Assembly: GCA_041477815.1 (NCBI GenBank)
Contig: JBGOUV010000241.1
Span: forward strand, 1 to 10,633
Direction of reading: 5' to 3'
Source: JBGOUV01 sp041477815
GTDB taxonomy: Bacteria > Acidobacteriota > Terriglobia > Bryobacterales > JACQDG01
DNA length: 10,633 nt
Below the pieces are notes generated by a model. It saw only the letters and a list, made by a program, of their open reading frames with translations. It was not told the origin of the DNA and made no database searches. Shown here piece after piece: positions 6,256 to 10,633 of this stretch; within the stretch, counting starts at the first letter, position 1, and each line of letters begins with the position of its first letter. A program made the position numbers and the translations under genes.

Positions 6256-8727
6256 ATGAATCCACACACCATACTGATTGTCGAGGACAACCCCATCACC
6301 AGGAAAATGGTGCGGGTCGCCCTGGAGGTCGAGGGGTACTCGGTTCTGGAGGCGGGGGACGGCCAAACGGCCCTCGAGCAGATGGCGCAGGGGGCGCCGG
6401 ACGTCGTGCTCCAGGATCTCCTGCTGCCCGACATGGACGGCTTCGAGCTGGTGCGGCGGTTGCGCGGTATGCCGGGCGGCGCGGATCTCCCCATCGTGGC
6501 GTTTTCCGGCTATCTTTCCAAGCTCGAGCAGGCGCGCACCCAGTCCGTCGGGTTTACCGATTACCTGTTCAAACCGGTGGAACCTTCGCGGGTGGTCCAG
6601 TTGGTGCAGAGCTATCTCCCGCCGGAGCACGAGGCCGATGAGAACATCGGGCGGGGCCGCCGGATCCTGGTGGCCCACGATGACCCGCTCAACCTCAAAC
6701 TGCTGAAAGTGCGGCTGGGGCGGCTGGGTTTTGGTGTGGACACGGCCGCGGACGGCGTAGATGCCCTGGAGCAAGCCAAATTGTCCCCGCCGGACGCGAT
6801 TCTGAGCGATGTATTGATGCCCCGCATGGATGGATTTCGGCTTTCCCTGGCGGTGCGGCTCGACCCCCGGCTGCAGCAGGTGCCGGTGGTCCTGTTTTCG
6901 GCGGCTTACACCGAGGACGCGGACCGGGCCCTGGCCCGCACCGTGGGGGCTAGCGACCTGCTGACCTCCACACCGGCGGGAAGCGAGCTGATCGAAACCC
7001 TGCTCACCGCCCTGCGGACGCCGCCACCACGGCTGGAGCATCCCGTCGAGCTGACCGAGGAATACACCTATCGGCTGATCCGCCAACTGGAGCGCCAGGT
7101 GAGCCTCAACGCCTCCCAGGGACAACGGCTGGCGTTGCGGGAAGTGGAGATGTCGATCCTGGCGGGGCTTACCCACACCCTGCGGGCGACCACGGCCGTG
7201 CGGGCGATCCTGGACGAAGTTCTGCACCGCTCGCTCGATGCGGCCGGCGTTTCCAAAGGCGCCGTGTATCTGCTGGAGCCCGACGGACGCGCGCGGCTCT
7301 GGAGCCATCTCGGGTACCCGGCCCAGGAGGAGAGTGCGGTCGCGGAATTCTTCGGACAGTCCGGCCTGCTGGTGGAGGCGATTCGCGCCGAAGAGCCCCT
7401 GATCGTCCCTGGCGACAAGGCGCCGGCGGAGGCCGGCCGGGCCGTGCTCGCGGGCGCCGGCGCGAAATCGATTGTGATCGCGCCCCTGCTCGCCGGCGAC
7501 GTGCCCTTGGGGGCGCTGGTGATGGCGTCGGTGAACCGGGACCTCGGGGGGGAGTGGATCCTTTTCGCCAAAGCCGTGGGGGCCGAGGTCGGCCAGGCGG
7601 TGCGGCTGGCCCGCACTCTCTCGCTTCTGCAGGAGCAGCAGGAAAAGCTGGAGCGCACCATCGACACCATGGCCGACGGCTTGATCCTTTCCGACCGGGA
7701 CGGCCGCTTTACCGTAGCCAACGCCGCCGCCGAAAAGATTCTGGGGCGGCCGGCGGCCGAAATCGTGCAGCGCAAGTACGACAGCTCGGTCTGGAAGGTG
7801 ACGACGGTGGCCGGAGAGCCGTTCCCCCCGCGGGAGTTCCCTTGCATTTCTGTGATGCAAACGAGCCAGCCGGTGTACGACGTGGAGCAGGTCTTCCAGC
7901 GGCCCGACGGCACCCGGGTGACCGTCTCGGTGAATGCCGCGCCCTTGCGGGACGCCGCCGGGCGGATCGCCGGAGCGGTGACCTCGCTGCGAGACATCAC
8001 CGAGCGCAAGCGGGCTGAGAAAGATCTGGCCGCCTACGCCGCCGAGCTGGAGGAGTTCGCGTTCGTGGCCGCCCACGATCTGCAGGAGCCGCTCCGAACC
8101 GTACTCAGCTTTACCCAGCTTCTGGGAAAGCGGTATAAGGGCCGGCTCGACGCCCAAGCCGACCAGTACATCGAGTTAGCCGTCGGCGGGGCCCAGCGTA
8201 TGCGGTTGCTCCTCAACGATTTGCTGTCCTGCTCCCGGGCACGCGGCAGGATCGATCCGCGGCCGATCGCGTCCGAAGCGGTATTCGGGAGATCCCTGGA
8301 GGCGCTGCGGTTCCGCCTGGAGGAGACCGCCGGAACCGTTACGCACGACCCGCTGCCGGAAGTCCTGGCCGACCCGGCCAAGCTGGACCAGGTGTTCCAG
8401 AACCTGCTGTCCAACGCGCTGCTGTACCGGGGCGCGGAATCGCCCCGCGTACACGTGTCGGCCCGGCGGGAAGGAGCCTGGTGGGTGTTCACGGTACGGG
8501 ACAACGGCATCGGCATCGATCCCGCGCATGGCACCCGCATCTTCAAGATGTTTGAGAGGCTGCATCCCAAACACGAATACCCCGGCACGGGCGTGGGTCT
8601 GGCCATCTGCAAGCGCATTGTGGAAGGACACAGCGGGCGGATCTGGGTGGAATCGGAGCCGGGTGAAGGAGCGACCTTCTATTTCACGCTGCCGGTCCTC
8701 GAGGCGGCGGGCCAGCCGGAATTGTAA
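6256..8727 (+). CDS. Receiver-first sensor kinase: REC-REC-GAF-PAS-HisKA-HATPase
   Basis: 823 residues, soluble, no membrane segment. Receiver 1 (~5-120) is complete: E-D-N, phospho-acceptor Asp 54 (L-Q-D-L-L-L-P), Ser, Lys 106 (F-K-P). Receiver 2 (~134-250) keeps Asp 185 (L-S-D-V-L-M-P-R-M-D-G) but has His 141 in place of the first acidic residue, and Ser 238 where the invariant Lys should be. A helix with E-E-Y-T-Y-R-L-I-R-Q-L-E-R-Q (~264-300) links to a GAF-like domain (~305-450), then a PAS (~465-590, ending L-R-D-I-T-E-R-K-R). HisKA is of the phytochrome-like H-D-L-Q-E-P-L-R type with His 607. The HATPase has N-L-L-S-N-A, D-N-G-I-G-I, F-K-M-F-E-R-L and G-T-G-V-G-L. N-terminal receivers suggest phosphate input from the giant kinase or small receiver encoded just upstream, which would gate this kinase. 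It is closely related to the minus-strand gene it converges on. Confidence 0.93.
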   Translation: MNPHTILIVEDNPITRKMVRVALEVEGYSVLEAGDGQTALEQMAQGAPDVVLQDLLLPDMDGFELVRRLRGMPGGADLPIVAFSGYLSKLEQARTQSVGFTDYLFKPVEPSRVVQLVQSYLPPEHEADENIGRGRRILVAHDDPLNLKLLKVRLGRLGFGVDTAADGVDALEQAKLSPPDAILSDVLMPRMDGFRLSLAVRLDPRLQQVPVVLFSAAYTEDADRALARTVGASDLLTSTPAGSELIETLLTALRTPPPRLEHPVELTEEYTYRLIRQLERQVSLNASQGQRLALREVEMSILAGLTHTLRATTAVRAILDEVLHRSLDAAGVSKGAVYLLEPDGRARLWSHLGYPAQEESAVAEFFGQSGLLVEAIRAEEPLIVPGDKAPAEAGRAVLAGAGAKSIVIAPLLAGDVPLGALVMASVNRDLGGEWILFAKAVGAEVGQAVRLARTLSLLQEQQEKLERTIDTMADGLILSDRDGRFTVANAAAEKILGRPAAEIVQRKYDSSVWKVTTVAGEPFPPREFPCISVMQTSQPVYDVEQVFQRPDGTRVTVSVNAAPLRDAAGRIAGAVTSLRDITERKRAEKDLAAYAAELEEFAFVAAHDLQEPLRTVLSFTQLLGKRYKGRLDAQADQYIELAVGGAQRMRLLLNDLLSCSRARGRIDPRPIASEAVFGRSLEALRFRLEETAGTVTHDPLPEVLADPAKLDQVFQNLLSNALLYRGAESPRVHVSARREGAWWVFTVRDNGIGIDPAHGTRIFKMFERLHPKHEYPGTGVGLAICKRIVEGHSGRIWVESEPGEGATFYFTLPVLEAAGQPEL
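8684..8727. other. 44-bp tail-to-tail overlap of two convergent kinase genes
   Basis: The plus-strand gene stops at TAA 8725-8727 and the minus-strand gene at TGA 8684-8686. The shared 44 bp encodes the last HATPase strand and C-terminal tail of each (F-T-L-P-V-L-E on plus; F-T-I-P-A-G-P on minus). No separate terminator can fit between the two stops, and I see no clear hairpin with a T-run in the flanks. Confidence 0.9.
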
Positions 8728-10633
8728 AACGAAACGTCGACCCGCTGCCGGGTTCCGATTCCATCCAGATACGGCCGCCGTGCCGCTCGACGATCTTCTT
8801 GCAGGTGGCCAGTCCGATCCCGCTGCCCGGATAGGCCGCCTGGCTGTGCAGGCGCTCGAAGGCTTTGAAAATCTTGGCGGCGTGCTCCGCCTCAATTCCG
8901 ATCCCGTTGTCGCGCACCGCAAACGTCCAGTCGGCGCCCTGGCGGCAGGCCGAGACTTCGATGCGGGGCGGGAGCCCGTCGCGGAACTTGATCGCGTTGC
9001 CGATGAGATTTTGAAACACCTGGCCAAGCTGCACCGGGTCGGCGTGGAGGGCGGGCAGAGGCTCATGCCCCACCTCCGCCCCGGCCTCTTCGATCGCGGC
9101 GTTCAGGTTCGCCAGAGCTGCCGCCAACACCTCTTCGCACTCCACCGGGCCTGGCTTGAATCCGGCGCTGCCGGCGCGGGCGTAGGCCAGCAGGTCCTGG
9201 ATCAGCCGCTGCATCCGGGCGGCGCCGCCGACGATGCGCTTCAGAAGATCCTGGGACTTGGGATCGAGCTGATTCTGGTTGCGCCCGGCCAGCAGTTGGG
9301 CAAAGCTGGCCAAGCCTCGGAGCGGCTCCTGGAGGTCGTGGGAGACGACATGCGCGAACTGCTCGAGCTCGGCATTGGAACGGGCTAACTCGCGGGCCTG
9401 CTGCTCGAGCGTCTCGGAGCGCTTTCGTTCGGTGATGTCGTGGAGGGTGACTACGGAGCCCGCCCGCTCTGGCGAGCCGCCCCGGAGTTCGGCGCAGCTG
9501 GTCAGCACGACCAGCGGGTCCCCCCCCGGCCGCGCGATTTCGCATTCGGCGCCGTGGGTGGGGGCAGGCAGGTCCGCTCCCCGGGAGAGTAACCGGTTGG
9601 CCGGCTGGCCCAGGAGGCCGGAGCGAGGCAACCCGAAGATCCGCTCGGCGGCGTGGTTCACGTCGCCCACGCGCCCGTCGCGATCGAGGATCAGCACACC
9701 TTCGGCCAGAGACTGGAGGATAGACTCCAGGCGGTGCTCGTTCTCCCGCAGCCGGGCCATGGTCTGAGCCAGGTTGATGGCCTGCCCCACGTGTCCGCTG
9801 AGGGCTTTGGCAAACGGCAACCAGCTCTCCCCCGCCGTTTCGTCGGCGGCGCCCATCACCAGCACGCCCACCGGCTGGTCGCCGGAGAGGACCGGGATAA
9901 TGAGGAGCGACTGGGCCTGGCATTTTTCCAGCAGGTCGCGGGCGGTGTTTTCCGACGACGTCTCCGAAGATCGGAGGACGGCCGGCTCAGCGCCGGCGAG
10001 GGCCTGCACCAGTACTCCGGGATGGCCGCAGAAGTCCGAGAGTCTTCCGGGGGCCAGATCGAAGAAACCCACCTCCGCCCAGAGGGTGAGATCGCCGCCG
10101 GGATCCACCAGGTAGAGGGCGCCCTTGGTAAACTCGGCGACGTCCAGGCAGGAATAGAGCAAGTGATTCAGGACCTCTTCCAGACTGGAGGCCCGTTCCA
10201 TGGCGGTTGTCAGGCCGGCCAGTATCCCCAGTTCGGCATCCCGCATGGCCAGGCGGCGCGTCAGGCTCATGGTAGACGCGGCCTGGCGCTCCAATTGGCG
10301 CACTACGCGATAGGTGTATTCTTCCCCCAGCTGGGGGGGGGGCCGGGGGCAAGCTTCCGGCGGGTGGCCGAAAGCCGCCTGCAGGGCAGCCAGGGTCTCC
10401 CGGAAGTCAGGCGTGGCCACCGTGAGGGCGTTGGCCCCGACCGATTCGGCCAGCTGGCGATCGGCCTCCTCGGTGAAAGCGGAGGAAACCAGGACGACTG
10501 GAAGCGAGGAAAGCTGCGCCTCCTGCCGAATGGCCAGGCAGAGCCGAAAGCCGTCCAGATGGGGCATCAGAACGTCGCTGACGATGGCATCCGGCGGCGA
10601 CCGCCGGGCAAGTTCCAGCGCCTGCCGGCCGTC
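8684..10633 (-). CDS. Paralogous receiver-GAF-PAS-HisKA-HATPase sensor kinase (5' end outside the window)
   Basis: 649 visible residues, counted from the right edge. The frame is open to base 10633, so the ATG at 10567 falls inside a receiver and is not the start. A partial receiver (~1-85) shows V-S-D-V-L-M-P-H-L-D-G with the phospho-acceptor Asp. The usual Lys region reads A-L-T-V-A-T-P, so the Lys is missing, as in the second receiver of the plus-strand neighbour. A linker with E-E-Y-T-Y-R-V-V-R-Q-L-E-R-Q follows, then a GAF-like domain, a PAS (L-A-E-G-V-L-I-L-D-R-D-G-R, closing L-H-D-I-T-E-R-K-R), HisKA with S-H-D-L-Q-E-P-L-R (His codon 9338-9340), and a HATPase with N-L-I-G-N-A, D-N-G-I-G-I and G-S-G-I-G-L. 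Its architecture matches 6256-8727 throughout, so an additional N-terminal receiver beyond the edge is likely. It stops at TGA 8684-8686, inside the end of the convergent gene. Confidence 0.93.
   Translation of the reverse strand, partial: DGRQALELARRSPPDAIVSDVLMPHLDGFRLCLAIRQEAQLSSLPVVLVSSAFTEEADRQLAESVGANALTVATPDFRETLAALQAAFGHPPEACPRPPPQLGEEYTYRVVRQLERQAASTMSLTRRLAMRDAELGILAGLTTAMERASSLEEVLNHLLYSCLDVAEFTKGALYLVDPGGDLTLWAEVGFFDLAPGRLSDFCGHPGVLVQALAGAEPAVLRSSETSSENTARDLLEKCQAQSLLIIPVLSGDQPVGVLVMGAADETAGESWLPFAKALSGHVGQAINLAQTMARLRENEHRLESILQSLAEGVLILDRDGRVGDVNHAAERIFGLPRSGLLGQPANRLLSRGADLPAPTHGAECEIARPGGDPLVVLTSCAELRGGSPERAGSVVTLHDITERKRSETLEQQARELARSNAELEQFAHVVSHDLQEPLRGLASFAQLLAGRNQNQLDPKSQDLLKRIVGGAARMQRLIQDLLAYARAGSAGFKPGPVECEEVLAAALANLNAAIEEAGAEVGHEPLPALHADPVQLGQVFQNLIGNAIKFRDGLPPRIEVSACRQGADWTFAVRDNGIGIEAEHAAKIFKAFERLHSQAAYPGSGIGLATCKKIVERHGGRIWMESEPGSGSTFRFTIPAGPPPRGPAA
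10333..10342. repeat. Ten-base G homopolymer (C10 on the coding strand)
   Basis: An uninterrupted run of ten G on the plus strand, followed by CC and GGGGG. On the minus coding strand it encodes part of the Pro-rich linker (R-P-P-P-Q-L) between receiver and GAF domain. The frame on both sides is correct with the run as given. The paralogous gene also has three prolines at this linker but without a long run. Confidence 0.85.

Noticed and set aside
6133..8157. Long minus-strand open frame (674 codons) opposite the 6256-8727 kinase
   Set aside because: It is antisense to clear receiver, GAF, PAS and HisKA domains, is rich in Arg/Gly/His with no domain, and is expected from high GC. Shadow of the real gene.
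8176..9066. Minus-strand open frame (296 codons) covering both kinase ends
   Set aside because: It is out of frame with the real minus-strand gene and antisense to the plus-strand HATPase. It resembles the shadow at 8528-9388 only because the two kinases are paralogues.
8528..9388. Plus-strand open frame (286 codons) across the convergent junction
   Set aside because: It is antisense to the HATPase and HisKA of the minus-strand kinase. Its R-F-H-P-D-T style text is the reverse of the conserved G2/F/N boxes, so apparent database matches would be to other spurious antisense ORFs.

Overview
This is a GC-rich window in which every recognisable gene belongs to two-component (His-Asp phosphorelay) signalling. 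There are no tRNA, rRNA, mobile-element or CRISPR signals. The style (very large multi-PAS hybrid kinases, receiver-first kinases, stand-alone receivers) fits a signalling-rich high-GC Gram-negative-like bacterium such as an acidobacterium, a myxobacterium/deltaproteobacterium or a related uncultured phylum. No taxonomic marker is present, so this is inference only.

Layout. (1) 2-5797, plus strand: a giant hybrid histidine kinase whose 5' end lies outside the window. It has a tail of one PAS unit, ten tandem PAS units of almost exactly 124 codons (372 bp), a divergent eleventh PAS, a signalling coil, HisKA, HATPase and two receiver domains. The frame is interrupted once by an in-frame TAG at 1199-1201, at a position that is Tyr in every comparable unit, so the gene reads as two ORFs (2-1201 and 1202/1211-5797). 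(2) 5820-6221, plus: a stand-alone DivK-like receiver, 22 nt downstream. (3) 6256-8727, plus: a receiver-receiver-GAF-PAS-HisKA-HATPase kinase, 34 nt further on. These three plus-strand genes look like one operon. (4) 8684-10633, minus, 5' end outside the window: a paralogue of gene 3 with the same domain order, converging on it and overlapping its 3' end by 44 bp.

How they could work together (inference): the giant kinase would gather signals through its PAS array and pass phosphate via its own C-terminal receivers and/or the small receiver to the N-terminal receivers of the downstream kinase. At least six receiver domains accompany three kinases, and there is no Hpt domain and no DNA-binding or enzymatic output domain in the window. 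The final output must therefore lie elsewhere or act through protein interactions.

The window is almost fully coding. The only gaps are 5798-5819 and 6222-6255; no stretch over 300 bases lacks a gene. I saw no convincing terminator hairpin and no promoter. The points of most interest are the period-4 higher-order organisation of the PAS array, a mosaic unit within it, a cysteine restricted to every fourth unit, the internal stop, the degenerate second receivers and the inverted paralogous kinase pair.
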